DNA of 64,000 nt from Stappia sp. TSB10P1A (GCF_900185725.1 NZ_FYAU01000018.1:62001-126000), one strand, 5' to 3'; shown: positions 54,792-63,892, counted from the first letter of the stretch. The notes: generated from the sequence alone by a model not told the origin. Numbers and translations: made by a program.

Positions 54792-55550
54792 TCAGCGGCT
54801 CCGCAGGAGCCGATAGGCGAAGGCGGGAGAGATCCGGTGAACAATCCTCAGCAGCCGGGCCTTCTCGACCCAGATCTCCTTCCGGCCTGCCTCCACTCCA
54901 CGCAGCAGGTCGGCGGCCGCGCGTGCGGGCGGGTATTTTCGGGCGGCGGAGGGACGTGACAGGCCGGTATCGACCAGCGTCATCACGACATCGCTGACGA
55001 GGATCCGGCGGTTTGCTGCATGGCACTGGTCCCGCAAGGCACGCGTGAAGCTGCGCAGACCGGCCTTGGTGGCACAATAGACCGGGGCGTCTTTCTTGGG
55101 CGCGACGGCAAGGCCCGAGGTGACGTTGACGATGGCCGCAGACGGGTGGCGTGCCAGCAGGGGCAGGAGGGTGGTCGCCAGTTGAGCGGGAGCCACAAGG
55201 TTGACCGCGGTTTCGCGGGCGATCTCGTCGAGATAGGCGGGCGGAGCGGCGGCAAGCTGCTGATGCAGCATGATCGCGGCATTGTTGATCAGGACGCTGC
55301 AATCGGGATGGCGGGTGGCCACCCAATCGGCGAGGGCACGAACGCCCTCGGTACGGCCGAGGTCGGCCGCGAAGGCGTCGAGCCTGCCGGGATGCGCCTG
55401 GGCCAGATCGTCGAGCGGTGTGATGTCGCGCGCGGTTGCAAGGACGCAGGCGCCTCGGGCGAGCAACTGGCGCACCAGCTCCAGTCCGATGCCGCGGGAG
55501 CCGCCGGTCACGAGAACGGTGCGGGAGGCAAGGTTGAAGGGGTTTCTCAT
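54792..55550 (-). CDS. Short-chain dehydrogenase/reductase
   Basis: A 252-residue SDR of the classical type: Rossmann motif TGGSRGIGLEL, NNAAIM, and the catalytic Tyr-Lys in VYCATKAGL, with Ser in VTSGLAVA. NAD(P)H-dependent oxidoreductase of unknown substrate. Divergent from the TetR gene at 55638 across an operator-like palindrome, so it is probably repressed by that protein, together with the methyltransferase downstream. Confidence 0.88.
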   Translation of the reverse strand: MRNPFNLASRTVLVTGGSRGIGLELVRQLLARGACVLATARDITPLDDLAQAHPGRLDAFAADLGRTEGVRALADWVATRHPDCSVLINNAAIMLHQQLAAAPPAYLDEIARETAVNLVAPAQLATTLLPLLARHPSAAIVNVTSGLAVAPKKDAPVYCATKAGLRSFTRALRDQCHAANRRILVSDVVMTLVDTGLSRPSAARKYPPARAAADLLRGVEAGRKEIWVEKARLLRIVHRISPAFAYRLLRSR

Positions 55551-55592
55551 CTGCGTGGTCCGGGTGAGGGGAAATCGCTTCGCGTGTCGCCT

Positions 55593-55610
55593 CAATTATG
55601 CGAATAATTG
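55593..55610. promoter_or_regulatory. Operator-like palindrome between SDR and TetR genes
   Basis: A perfect inverted repeat CAATTAT-GCGA-ATAATTG (18 bases, 7-bp arms). It is located 28 bases upstream of the TetR ATG and 43 bases from the SDR ATG. AT-rich palindromes of this size in a divergent region are typical TetR operators. Confidence 0.7.
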
Positions 55611-55637
55611 CTCACATTCACACTCGCATTGGGCGCC

Positions 55638-56255
55638 ATGACCGAGCCGGAACTCAGACCGCGCAAAACTCCGCTTCAGACGCGCAGCAAAGCGACATGC
55701 GCGGCCGTTCTTGAGGCCGCTGCTCGCATTCTGGAGGCCGAGGGAAGCCACGCCCTGACCACCAACCGGGTTGCGGAGCGGGCGGGCGTCTCGGTGGGCT
55801 CGCTCTACCAGTATTTCCCCGGCAAGGAGGCGATCCTCGCCGAACTGATCCGCGGCCTGCGGCGCGATATGGTTCTGACCATGCGCCGGGCGGCGGATCT
55901 CGGACGTGAGGAAAGTCTGGCTTCGACGGTGGAACTCATGGTGGCGGCCGCTCTCGAGCACCATCTCACCCGCCCTGAACTTGCCCGGGCACTGGAACGT
56001 GTCGAGGCGGAGCTTCCGGTCGATGCGGAAACCCGAGAGCTCAAGGGAGAGTTGCGGAACATTGTAGCGGATGTGCTGGCCGGGCACGGGATCGCCGATG
56101 CGGAATCCGTGGCCTTCGATCTCGTCGCGCTGTGCCACGGATTGTCGAGCGCGGCAATCGAGGCGGGGGAGAAGGACATCAACGGGCTGACACTGCGTCT
56201 GAAGCGCGCGGTGCTGGGATACTTAGTAGCGGAGCCCGCCGGGACGAGCCGCTGA
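55638..56255 (+). CDS. TetR family transcriptional regulator
   Basis: A 205-residue TetR regulator with helix-turn-helix around residues 15-60: RSKATCAAVLEAAARIL, NRVAERAGVSVGSLYQYFPG, KEAILAELI. The C-terminal ligand domain is helical. It is divergent from the SDR-methyltransferase genes, with an 18-bp palindrome in between. The ligand is unknown; the regulated enzymes suggest a lipophilic compound. It ends two bases from the convergent histidine kinase stop. Confidence 0.92.
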   Translation: MTEPELRPRKTPLQTRSKATCAAVLEAAARILEAEGSHALTTNRVAERAGVSVGSLYQYFPGKEAILAELIRGLRRDMVLTMRRAADLGREESLASTVELMVAAALEHHLTRPELARALERVEAELPVDAETRELKGELRNIVADVLAGHGIADAESVAFDLVALCHGLSSAAIEAGEKDINGLTLRLKRAVLGYLVAEPAGTSR

Positions 56256-56256
56256 G

Positions 56257-57684
56257 CTAAACCGGAATGCGGACGCGGGCGCGCAGGCCGCCCAGCGTCT
56301 CGCTTTCGCCCAGCACGATGTCGCCGCCATGGGCGCGGACGATGTCGCGGGCGATGGCGAGGCCAAGGCCGCTGCCGCCGCTGTCGCGATTGCGTGCGTG
56401 GTCGAGCTGGTAGAACGGGCGGAAGACGTTCTCCCGTTCCTCGACCGGCACGCCGGGGCCGTCGTCCTCGATGGTGATCGTCAGCCAGCCATCGGCGTTG
56501 CGGCCGTCGATGTTCAGCCTGTCGCCGTGCCTTGCGGCATTGGTCACAAGGTTGGTGAGCGCCCGCTTGAAGGCGCTGGGCCGCAGCGTCACCTCGGGCG
56601 GACCTTGCAGATGCGAGGTCACCGCCGCGCCGAGGATCTCCGCCTCCGCCTCCAGTTCCTCGAACATCAGGCCGATATCGGTGGGCTGCGCCTGTTCGTC
56701 GCCTTCACCGCGGGCGAAGGCGAGATAGTCCTCCAGCATCGTCTTCATCTCGTCGACATCACGCTGCAGGGCGCGCACTTCCTCGCTGGCGGGGAACAGC
56801 GCGAGCTGCAGGCGAAAGCGCGTCAGCACCGTGCGCAGGTCGTGGCTGACACCGGCGAGCATCGTGGTGCGCTGCTCGATCTGGCGCTCGATGCGCCGCC
56901 GCATCTCGATGAAGGCTTGGGCGGCGCGGCGCACCTCGCGTGCGCCGCTGGGGCGGAAATCCTCGATCGGGCGCCCCTTGCCGAAGCTTTCCGCGGCGGT
57001 GGCGAGGCGCTCGACCGGGCGCGTCTGGTTGCGCAGGAACAGCAGCGCGATGACGACGAGGACGAGCGAGGTCGAGACCATCCAGACGATGAAGAAATGC
57101 GAGTTGGAGGCATAAGTCTGGCTGCGGCGGGCGATCACGCGCAGCACGCCGTTCTCCAGCTTGATGCGCAGTTCCACGAAGCTGGAGCGGCCGACCGTGT
57201 CGATCCAGAAGGGTTTGCCGATCCGCGCGGCGACCTGCTGCGACAGGTAGCGGTCGACGATGTCGAAGAAGGGCTTGGGGCGCGGCGGCGGCAGCGGCTC
57301 GGGAGGCAGCAGGGTGATCGCAAGGCCAAGGTCGCTCCGCGCCATCTGGGCGAGGCGCTGGAACTCTTCCTCGCCGGCGCTGCTCTCCGTCAGGCGAACG
57401 ATCAGCGAGATGTCGCGGACGACCGCGTCCGACAGGCGCTGGGTGACGAGGTTGTAGTGCCGTTCCAGGAACACGAAGGCGAGCACCGCCTGCATCACCA
57501 CCAGCGGGATGACGATGATCAGCAGGGTGCGGGTGAACAGCCCCTTCGGCATGCGCCGGTAGAGCGCGCGCGCCAGCGCCTGATACGGCGTTGCCACAAG
57601 CGCGCCGGCCCGGCGCAGCACGCCGGGAACGGGAAGCTTCGGGAGGCGGGCGAGGGCGCCGCGAAACGCCTGTTTCAATCGCAT
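56257..57684 (-). CDS. EnvZ-like sensor histidine kinase
   Basis: A 475-residue membrane kinase. Two transmembrane helices (about 52-72 and 208-228) enclose a periplasmic domain. A HAMP linker is followed by the H-box AGVSHDLRTVLTR (His281), the N-box TNLVTNAARHG, and GSGLGLAI. The gene overlaps the upstream regulator by 10 bases (57675-57684), which implies translational coupling. It is the cognate partner of the OmpR-type protein, in a MarR - regulator - kinase operon. Confidence 0.93.
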   Translation of the reverse strand: MRLKQAFRGALARLPKLPVPGVLRRAGALVATPYQALARALYRRMPKGLFTRTLLIIVIPLVVMQAVLAFVFLERHYNLVTQRLSDAVVRDISLIVRLTESSAGEEEFQRLAQMARSDLGLAITLLPPEPLPPPRPKPFFDIVDRYLSQQVAARIGKPFWIDTVGRSSFVELRIKLENGVLRVIARRSQTYASNSHFFIVWMVSTSLVLVVIALLFLRNQTRPVERLATAAESFGKGRPIEDFRPSGAREVRRAAQAFIEMRRRIERQIEQRTTMLAGVSHDLRTVLTRFRLQLALFPASEEVRALQRDVDEMKTMLEDYLAFARGEGDEQAQPTDIGLMFEELEAEAEILGAAVTSHLQGPPEVTLRPSAFKRALTNLVTNAARHGDRLNIDGRNADGWLTITIEDDGPGVPVEERENVFRPFYQLDHARNRDSGGSGLGLAIARDIVRAHGGDIVLGESETLGGLRARVRIPV

Positions 57685-58412
57685 ACGAGCCGGTAGCCGA
57701 TGCCGCGCACGGTCTGCAGATAGAGCGGGTTGCCGGGATCGGTTTCGATCTTGCGGCGCAACCGGTTGATCTGCACGTCGACCGTGCGCTCGCCAAGGCC
57801 GCTGTCGTCGCCGACGATCTCGGTGCGTGGGACGGTCTCGTTGGGCTTTTCGGTGAAGAGGACGAGGATCTCCTTCTCCCGGTCGGTCAGGCGGATGATC
57901 TCGTCGCCGCGCCGCAACTCGCGACGGGTCGGATCGAAGACATAGGGGCCGAAGCGGATGTCGGTCGGCACGGCGACATCGGTGGCGGAGCGGCGGCGCA
58001 GGATCGCGCGGATGCGCAGCAACAGTTCGCGCGGCTCGAACGGCTTCACCAGATAGTCGTCGGCGCCCGCCTCCAGTCCGGCGATCCGGTCGGCGGCATC
58101 GGAACGGGCGGTCAGCATCAGGATCGGCACGTCGGAGCGGGCATGCAGGTCGGCGGCCAGCTCCAGTCCGCTTTCGCCCGGCATCATCACGTCGACCACG
58201 AGGAGGTCGAAGGCCAGCCCGTTCATCCGCCGCCGCGCCTCGGCGGCGGAGGCGGCGACGGTGATGCGGAAGCCGTGCTCGGCAAGGAAGCGCTTGAGCA
58301 GGGTGCGGATGCGGGTGTCGTCGTCGACCAGGAGCAGGTGCGGCGCGTCATCCTGCACGCCCGCCACCGGCGGCGTGCCGTCTGCCTGGGTCTCGGTGCT
58401 GTCCAGCGTCAC
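57675..58412 (-). CDS. OmpR-family response regulator (PetR-like)
   Basis: A 245-residue OmpR/PhoB regulator: receiver with LLVDDDTRIR at the start and the phospho-acceptor Asp74 in DLLVVDVMMPG, and a winged-helix effector (about 150-240, LRRKIETDPGNPLYLQTVRG and IGYRLV). It overlaps the MarR gene by 4 bases (ATGA). In Rhodobacter, petP (MarR-like) and petR (OmpR-like) are needed for cytochrome bc1 formation, and the same order is found here. The name PetR is tentative. Confidence 0.9.
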   Translation of the reverse strand: MTLDSTETQADGTPPVAGVQDDAPHLLLVDDDTRIRTLLKRFLAEHGFRITVAASAAEARRRMNGLAFDLLVVDVMMPGESGLELAADLHARSDVPILMLTARSDAADRIAGLEAGADDYLVKPFEPRELLLRIRAILRRRSATDVAVPTDIRFGPYVFDPTRRELRRGDEIIRLTDREKEILVLFTEKPNETVPRTEIVGDDSGLGERTVDVQINRLRRKIETDPGNPLYLQTVRGIGYRLVCD

Positions 58413-58936
58413 GGGCTCACCCTCGTTGGGATCTGGCTGTCGATCAGCCGGGCGACGTCGCCGCGCTGATCCGGATCGATCATATGATACAGGAACTGCC
58501 GGGCAATATCGTGGCTCTCCGGCGGCATTGCGGCGAGCGCGCGGCGGATGCGGCGGGCCTGCAGATCGGTGAGGCGCGCGGCCAGTTCCTCGCCCTTGGC
58601 CGTGGCGAAGAGCAGGCGCTCGCGCCGGTCCTGCGGTCCCGGCTCCTGCAGGATATAGCCTTCCTCGACCAACTGTTTCAGCACCCGGGCAAGGCTCTGC
58701 TTGGTGATCTTCAGGATCGCCAGCAGGTCGGTGACCCGCAGGCCCGGATTGCGGTTGACGAAATGCAGCACGCGGTGATGGGCCCGGCCGAACCCGAATT
58801 CGGCCAGCGCCGCGTCCGGGTCCGCCGTGAAGTCGCGATAGGCGAAGAACAGCAGCTCGATGAGGTCGATCGGGATCGCCATCGCAGGGGCCGGCTGCCC
58901 CTCATCCGAGTCCTGCGAGAAATTTACGTCAGCCAT
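58409..58936 (-). CDS. MarR-family regulator (PetP-like)
   Basis: A 175-residue MarR winged-helix protein: helix LRVTDLLAILKITKQSLARVL, then LVEEGYILQEPGPQDRRERLLF, the wing typical of MarR. It precedes the response regulator with an ATGA overlap, like petP before petR in Rhodobacter, and divergent from ilvE over 317 bases. Ligand and operator are not identified. Confidence 0.9.
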   Translation of the reverse strand: MADVNFSQDSDEGQPAPAMAIPIDLIELLFFAYRDFTADPDAALAEFGFGRAHHRVLHFVNRNPGLRVTDLLAILKITKQSLARVLKQLVEEGYILQEPGPQDRRERLLFATAKGEELAARLTDLQARRIRRALAAMPPESHDIARQFLYHMIDPDQRGDVARLIDSQIPTRVSP

Positions 58937-59253
58937 ATTGACTTATTTCCGACTGATTGTTACACGTATCCAGTCTGCTGCGAAACGATCGTACGTCATC
59001 GCCGTTCAAGCATGGTAGATGTTGTCCATCGGCGTTGCAGACCGTGGCTTTCCGGGCCAGGCGTGCGACTCCGGTGTCGCGCGTGGTCAGGCGCCGAGGG
59101 GCCCGTCACCATACAAACAGTTGGCGGGCCGCGCAAAGCCGCGAGGCGGAAGCATATTGCAGTCGTGACGGTGCCGGCGGACCGGCATCTCATTCAAACA
59201 CAACGCAAACGCAAACGGGACCGAGCCCGTTGCCTGTTTCGGGAGTAGTTCAT
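58937..59253. other. Divergent intergenic region, petP-like/ilvE
   Basis: 317 bases with an AT-rich segment near 58937-59010, where the marR promoter is expected. A possible plus-strand promoter pair TTGACT then TACACG (17-base spacing) falls near 58938-58967. No leader peptide rich in Ile, Leu or Val and no attenuator stem was seen before ilvE. Confidence 0.35.
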
Positions 59254-60156
59254 ATGGCGCAGTTGCCCTTTGACCAACGCGAAGGCCACATCTGGTATGA
59301 TGGCGTGTTCGTGCCCTGGGCCGAAGCCAAGCTCCACGTACTGAGCCACGGCCTGCATTATGCCAGCAGCGTTTTCGAGGGCGAGCGCGCCTATGGCGGC
59401 GAGGTGTTCAAGCTGGGCGAGCACACCGAGCGCCTGCACGAGTCGGCCCGGATCCTCGGCTTCGAGATCCCCTACAGCGCCGAGACCATCAACCAGGCGA
59501 CGCGCGAACTGCTGGCAAAGGGCAATCTGGTCGATGCCTATGTCCGCCCGGTGGCCTGGCGCGGCAGCGAGATGATGGGCGTGTCGGCCCAGTCCAACAC
59601 CATCCACCTGGCGATCGCCGCCTGGGAATGGCCGAGCTATTTCAAGCCGGAAGAGCGGCTGAAGGGCATTCGTCTCGACATGGCGGCCTATCGCCGTCCG
59701 GACCCGATGACCGCGCCCTCGCGCTCCAAGGCGGCCGGCCTCTACATGATCTGCACGATCTCCAAGCACGAGGCCGAGCGCAAGGGCTATGCCGACGCCC
59801 TGATGCTGGACTGGCGCGGCCAGGTGGCCGAGGCGACCGGCGCCAATGTCTTCTTCGTGAAGGACGGCAAGATCCACACGCCCAAGCCGGACTGCTTCCT
59901 CGACGGCATCACCCGCCGCACGGTCATCGACCTGGCCAAGCGGCGCGGCTTCGAGGTGATCGAGCGGGCGATCCTGCCGGAGGAGATGGCGGGCTTCGAG
60001 GCCTGCTTCCTCACCGGCACGGCGGCGGAAGTGACCCCGGTGTCCGAGGTCGGGCCGTATACGTTCACGGTCCATCCGATCACCAAGACCCTGATGGAAG
60101 ACTATCACCTCGAGGTGCAGCCGAAGGCAGCGGTGAAGGTCGCAGCCGCCGGCTGA
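59254..60156 (+). CDS. ilvE: Branched-chain amino acid aminotransferase
   Basis: A 300-residue class IV aminotransferase that catalyses the last step of Leu, Ile and Val synthesis. It has VLSHGLHYASSVFEGERAYG, the PLP lysine in SRSKAAG (Lys159), VAEATGANVFFVKDGKIHTP and FLTGTAAEVTPV. Length is typical. A rho-independent terminator follows. Confidence 0.95.
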   Translation: MAQLPFDQREGHIWYDGVFVPWAEAKLHVLSHGLHYASSVFEGERAYGGEVFKLGEHTERLHESARILGFEIPYSAETINQATRELLAKGNLVDAYVRPVAWRGSEMMGVSAQSNTIHLAIAAWEWPSYFKPEERLKGIRLDMAAYRRPDPMTAPSRSKAAGLYMICTISKHEAERKGYADALMLDWRGQVAEATGANVFFVKDGKIHTPKPDCFLDGITRRTVIDLAKRRGFEVIERAILPEEMAGFEACFLTGTAAEVTPVSEVGPYTFTVHPITKTLMEDYHLEVQPKAAVKVAAAG

Positions 60157-60190
60157 GACCGTCAGGTACCCCTCATTGAGCGACACTGCG

Positions 60191-60216
60191 AAGGGCGGCC
60201 GGCGGGCCGCCCTTTT
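60191..60216 (+). terminator. Intrinsic terminator after ilvE
   Basis: A 10-bp stem AAGGGCGGCC / GGCCGCCCTT around a GGCG loop, then a T-rich tail (TT, with four Ts in the sequence 60213-60216). Lies 34 bases after the ilvE stop, before a convergent transporter gene. Confidence 0.9.
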
Positions 60217-60231
60217 GCCTTTGAAGGGGGG

Positions 60232-61467
60232 CTAGACGGCGAACATCCGTCCGCGTTCGGTCCAGGCGACGACGGCAAGGCCCGACAACGCGAAGCAGGC
60301 GAAGCCGAGGGTCAACGGCAGCACCGAGCCGTCGAAGCGGCTGGAGACGAGGTAGCCGAGCGCGGCGCCGCCGCTGGTGGTGACGAAGCCGACCATGGCC
60401 GAGGCGGCGCCGGCGATGTGGCCGAGCGGCTCCATGGCGATGGCGTTGAAGCTCGGGCCGATCAGTCCGAAGGAGAAGATGCCGAGCACCAGCAGAGAGG
60501 TGAAGACGAAGACGTTGGAGCCGAGGGTCAGTGCGGCGATCACCTGGACGATGTTGAGCAGGGCATAGGCGACCAGGGCCCAGTGCGAGAGCGGCCGCAG
60601 GCCGATGCGCTCGACCAGGGAGGCGCTGAGGAAGGACGCGGCGGCGAGCGCCAGACCCATCAGGGCGAAGACAAGCGGAAAGGCCGGGCCGAGGCCGAAC
60701 AGGTCGACATAGACCTGCTGCGCCGAGGCGATGAAGGAGAACAGCGCCCCGAAAATCAGCGTCGTCGCCAGCATGTAGCCGAAGGTCACCCGGGTGGCGA
60801 GCGTGGCGCGGTAGGCGCCGAGAACGGTGGAGACCGAAAGCGGCCGGCGCTCCTCCACGGGAAGCGTCTCGCGCAGCCGCAGCGCGCACCAGCCGAGCAT
60901 GGCGAAGCCGCCGAAAGTCAGCATCAGGAAGATCGCCCGCCAGGGCGCGACAAGGAGGATCACCTGGCCGATCGACGGGGCGATGATCGGCACGCTCATG
61001 AACACCATCATGACGAGCGACATGACCCTGCCCATGCGCGCGCCGGAATAGCAGTCGCGCACCGCCGACACCGCCACCACGCGCGGCGCGGCACAGCCGA
61101 TGCCCTGCAGCAGGCGGGCGAGCAGCATCTGGTCCATCGAGGCGGCGACGACGCTGAACAGGCCGGCGGCGGCATAAAGCGCCAGTCCGCCGAGCAGGAC
61201 GGGACGGCGGCCGAAGCGGTCGGACAGCGGGCCGCAGACCAGTTGCGCCGAGCCGAAGCCGATCAGGTAGACGATGACGATCTTCTGGCGTTCGTTGGGA
61301 TCGGTGATGGCAAAGGCCCGGCCGATGTCGCCGAGCGCGGGGAGCATCACGTCGATGGCGAGGGCATTCAGCGCCATCAGCGCCGCGACGATGGCGACGA
61401 ATTCCTTGAAGCCGAGGCCATGGCGCGGGCCGTCGAGCGTCGCGACGGGCGTTGCTGTGGAGGTCAT
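60232..61467 (-). CDS. MFS exporter, Bcr/CflA type
   Basis: A 411-residue major facilitator with 12 membrane helices: GPLSDRFGRRPVLLGGL in the first cytoplasmic loop and ARLLQGIGCAAPRVVAVSAVRD, a motif of drug:proton antiporters such as Bcr/CflA. The substrate is unknown. The preferred start is ATG 61467 with AGGAG-like text nearby; the frame extends further upstream without a ribosome site. A run of two G7 tracts near 61497-61530 lies between this gene and moaE. Confidence 0.9.
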   Translation of the reverse strand: MTSTATPVATLDGPRHGLGFKEFVAIVAALMALNALAIDVMLPALGDIGRAFAITDPNERQKIVIVYLIGFGSAQLVCGPLSDRFGRRPVLLGGLALYAAAGLFSVVAASMDQMLLARLLQGIGCAAPRVVAVSAVRDCYSGARMGRVMSLVMMVFMSVPIIAPSIGQVILLVAPWRAIFLMLTFGGFAMLGWCALRLRETLPVEERRPLSVSTVLGAYRATLATRVTFGYMLATTLIFGALFSFIASAQQVYVDLFGLGPAFPLVFALMGLALAAASFLSASLVERIGLRPLSHWALVAYALLNIVQVIAALTLGSNVFVFTSLLVLGIFSFGLIGPSFNAIAMEPLGHIAGAASAMVGFVTTSGGAALGYLVSSRFDGSVLPLTLGFACFALSGLAVVAWTERGRMFAV

Positions 61468-61588
61468 GAGCGGTCCGGTCGCGGCCTCCGGACGATGGGG
61501 GGGCGCGCCTGTTGGGGGAGACGGGGGGGCGCAGGCCTGTGGAGCGCCTGCGAGGATGGACAAGACATCCTCCCTTATCGGCGGCAGG

Positions 61589-62083
61589 TCAAGCCTTCCA
61601 GCGGTCGGCGTCGCGCGTGTCGCTGTCGCGGGCATCGACCCAGGTGCCGCTGGTGCCGTCCTTCAGGTGCTCCTTCTTCCAGAACGGAGCACGGGTCTTG
61701 AGATAGTCCATCAGGAATTCGGCCGCCTCGAAGGCGGCGCGGCGATGGCGGGAGGCGGCGACGACGAGCACGATGTTGCCGCCGGGCTCGATGCGGCCGT
61801 GGCGGTGGATCGCCGTCAGCCCGTCGAGCGGCCAGCGGGCGCAGGCCTCACGGGCGATGCGGGTGATCTCCGCCTCGGCCATGCCGGGATAGTGCTCGAG
61901 TTCCAGCGCGGCGAGGCGCCCGCCCTCGTCGCGGCACAGGCCGGTGAAGGTGACGACGGCGCCGATGTTCGGATGGCTCTGCCGCAGCCGTTCGATCTCG
62001 GCGGCTACGTCGAAATCGCCGCTCTGGATGCGGACGTCCACCGGCGGCGAGGTGTCCTGGTATGACTTCGGCGTGCTGGCCAT
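61589..62083 (-). CDS. moaE: Molybdopterin synthase catalytic subunit MoaE
   Basis: With thiocarboxylated MoaD, converts precursor Z to molybdopterin. The 164-residue protein has GAVVTFTGLCRDE, LELEHYPGMAEAE, IHRHGRIEPGGNIVLVVAASRHR, and the conserved Lys-containing FWKKEH. It begins 7 bases after moaD. GAGG precedes ATG 62083. Confidence 0.96.
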   Translation of the reverse strand: MASTPKSYQDTSPPVDVRIQSGDFDVAAEIERLRQSHPNIGAVVTFTGLCRDEGGRLAALELEHYPGMAEAEITRIAREACARWPLDGLTAIHRHGRIEPGGNIVLVVAASRHRRAAFEAAEFLMDYLKTRAPFWKKEHLKDGTSGTWVDARDSDTRDADRWKA

Positions 62084-62090
62084 GGCTGCC

Positions 62091-62342
62091 TCAGCCACCG
62101 GTCATCGGCGGGAAAAAAGCCGCCTCGCGCACGCCGGCAAGCGGCGCGTCGTGCTCGGCATGCTCCTGGTCAAGGGCGACGCGGATGATCTCCCGCTCGG
62201 CAAAGGCGCTGGCATAACCCTCGTCGCGGGAGGCGAGCCAGTCGAGCAGATCGGCGACGGTGGCGATGCCGCCCGGCAGGTCCACGATCTCGGCATCGAG
62301 GCCGATGCGCTCGCGGACCCAGGCGAAATAGCGCAGTTGCAT
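62091..62342 (-). CDS. moaD: Molybdopterin synthase sulfur carrier subunit MoaD
   Basis: An 83-residue ubiquitin-like protein ending in the required Gly-Gly (PPMTGG). The N-terminus QLRYFAWVRERIG is typical of MoaD. The C-terminal glycine is thiocarboxylated by MoeB (not in the window). It pairs with moaE downstream and follows pgsA. Confidence 0.94.
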   Translation of the reverse strand: MQLRYFAWVRERIGLDAEIVDLPGGIATVADLLDWLASRDEGYASAFAEREIIRVALDQEHAEHDAPLAGVREAAFFPPMTGG

Positions 62343-62373
62343 GGTGTGCTCCGTCCTCGCGCCGGCTTGCGGT

Positions 62374-62946
62374 TCAGTCCCGCACCAGATGGCCGATGCC
62401 GGCCCGGAAATAGTCGTAGCCCGTATATAGCGTCAGCAGGGCGGCGATCCACAGGGCGATCAGCCCGAGCAACTGGGTGCCGGGAAGCACGGCCTCGCCG
62501 GCCGGGCCGGCCAACAGGAAGGCCATGGCGACAAGCTGGACCGTCGTCTTCCACTTGGCGAGCCTGGTCACCGGCACGCTGACCCGCAGTTCCGCCAGAA
62601 ATTCGCGCAGGCCCGACACCAGGATCTCCCGGCACAGGATGATCGCGGCAGCGATCATCGACCAGCCGGCGATGTCGCCCCGACCGGCCAGCAGCAGCAG
62701 GCACACGGCGACCAGCAGCTTGTCGGCGATGGGGTCGAGCATCTGGCCGAGGCGCGACTGCTGCTGCCAGGCGCGGGCCAGGTAGCCGTCGAAGAAATCC
62801 GTGATCGCGGCGACGATGAAGATGCCGAGGGCGATCCAGCGCGGGCCATGGCCGGGAAAATAGAAGCAGATCATGACCGCGGGCACCGCAAGGATGCGGC
62901 CGTAGGTCAGGATGTTGGGAAGGCTCCAGACATGGGATTGAGACAT
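62374..62946 (-). CDS. pgsA: CDP-diacylglycerol-glycerol-3-phosphate 3-phosphatidyltransferase
   Basis: Makes phosphatidylglycerophosphate, the committed step to phosphatidylglycerol. The 190-residue membrane protein has the CDP-alcohol phosphotransferase motif in FFDGYLARAWQQQSRLGQMLDPIADKL (DG...AR...G...D...D pattern, about 44-70). Order pgsA-moaD-moaE is common in Rhizobiales. Phosphatidylglycerol is the donor for Lgt, also in this window. Confidence 0.95.
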   Translation of the reverse strand: MSQSHVWSLPNILTYGRILAVPAVMICFYFPGHGPRWIALGIFIVAAITDFFDGYLARAWQQQSRLGQMLDPIADKLLVAVCLLLLAGRGDIAGWSMIAAAIILCREILVSGLREFLAELRVSVPVTRLAKWKTTVQLVAMAFLLAGPAGEAVLPGTQLLGLIALWIAALLTLYTGYDYFRAGIGHLVRD

Positions 62947-63153
62947 GTCGCTTCAGGGTCTCGCACTGCATGAGTGGCAGGGATTGCTCTGGTCCTTGAA
63001 GCATGCGGACCCCATCGCGTCAATCGGCCCTCGGTGCCGCAGGGCCTTGCAAGCCTCTCACCGGTGCCGTGAAACTGCGTGCGGGCGGTGCTCGCATGGG
63101 TGTGCGGGCGCGGTATATCTGGGTGCGGTCCAGACAGGTGGCGGGGCGTTGGA

Positions 63154-63867
63154 ATGATCGAGCGGCGGAACGAATTCGGGCAGGCGATCGGGCCGGAGGT
63201 TGCGGGCTGGACGGCGCGTCCAAGGCCGCCGCGCGCGGCGATGGGAGGCAGGGCCTGCCGTCTTGAGCCTTTTGAGCCGCGCCATGCGCCCGGTCTTTTT
63301 CAGGCCTATCGGGAGGATCGGGAGGGGCGCAACTGGACCTATCTCGGCTACCGCCCCAGCGAGACCGAGGACGAGTTCCAGCGCTTTGCCGAGGCGACTT
63401 ATTCCGGGGAGGATCCGCTGTTCCATGTGGTGGTGGACGCGGCGACCGGCCGCGAACTGGGGGTCGCCAGCTATCTGCGGATCGACCCGGCCAACGGCGT
63501 CATCGAGGTCGGGCACATCAACTTCTCGCCCTTGATGCAGGGCAGCGTGCAGTCCACCGAGGCGATGTATCTGATGATGCGGCGGGTGTTCGACGAGCTC
63601 GGCTATCGCCGCTACGAGTGGAAATGCGACGCGCTCAACGCGCCGTCGCGGCGCGCCGCCGGGCGTCTCGGCTTTTCGTACGAGGGCACGTTCCGCCAGG
63701 CGATGATCTACAAGGGCCGCAACCGCGACACCGCCTGGTTCTCGATCCTCGACAGCGAATGGCCGCGCCTGCGCGCCGCGTTCGAGGCCTGGCTTTCGCC
63801 GGAGAATTTCGATCTGAACGGCCGCCAGATCCAGCGGCTGGAAGACCTCCGCTCGCAGGGCCGATAG
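63154..63867 (+). CDS. RimJ/RimL-type GNAT acetyltransferase
   Basis: A 237-residue GNAT protein with a ~50-residue N-terminal extension. The core has HINFSPLMQGSVQSTEAM and WKCDALNAPSRRAAGRLGF, then FRQAMIYKGRNRDTAWFSIL, which is the RimJ/RimL pattern. Substrate: perhaps an aminoglycoside-like compound or a protein N-terminus; undetermined. ATG 63154 is chosen because MIERRNEFGQ begins the conserved extension. Confidence 0.88.
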   Translation: MIERRNEFGQAIGPEVAGWTARPRPPRAAMGGRACRLEPFEPRHAPGLFQAYREDREGRNWTYLGYRPSETEDEFQRFAEATYSGEDPLFHVVVDAATGRELGVASYLRIDPANGVIEVGHINFSPLMQGSVQSTEAMYLMMRRVFDELGYRRYEWKCDALNAPSRRAAGRLGFSYEGTFRQAMIYKGRNRDTAWFSILDSEWPRLRAAFEAWLSPENFDLNGRQIQRLEDLRSQGR

Positions 63868-63892
63868 GCGCGGCCGACGGGTCGCGGCGCGT

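Noticed and set aside
61495-61535. Two G7 tracts as a phase-variation switch
   Set aside because: They lie in the non-coding gap upstream of the exporter start, the promoter is not defined, and G runs are common at this GC.
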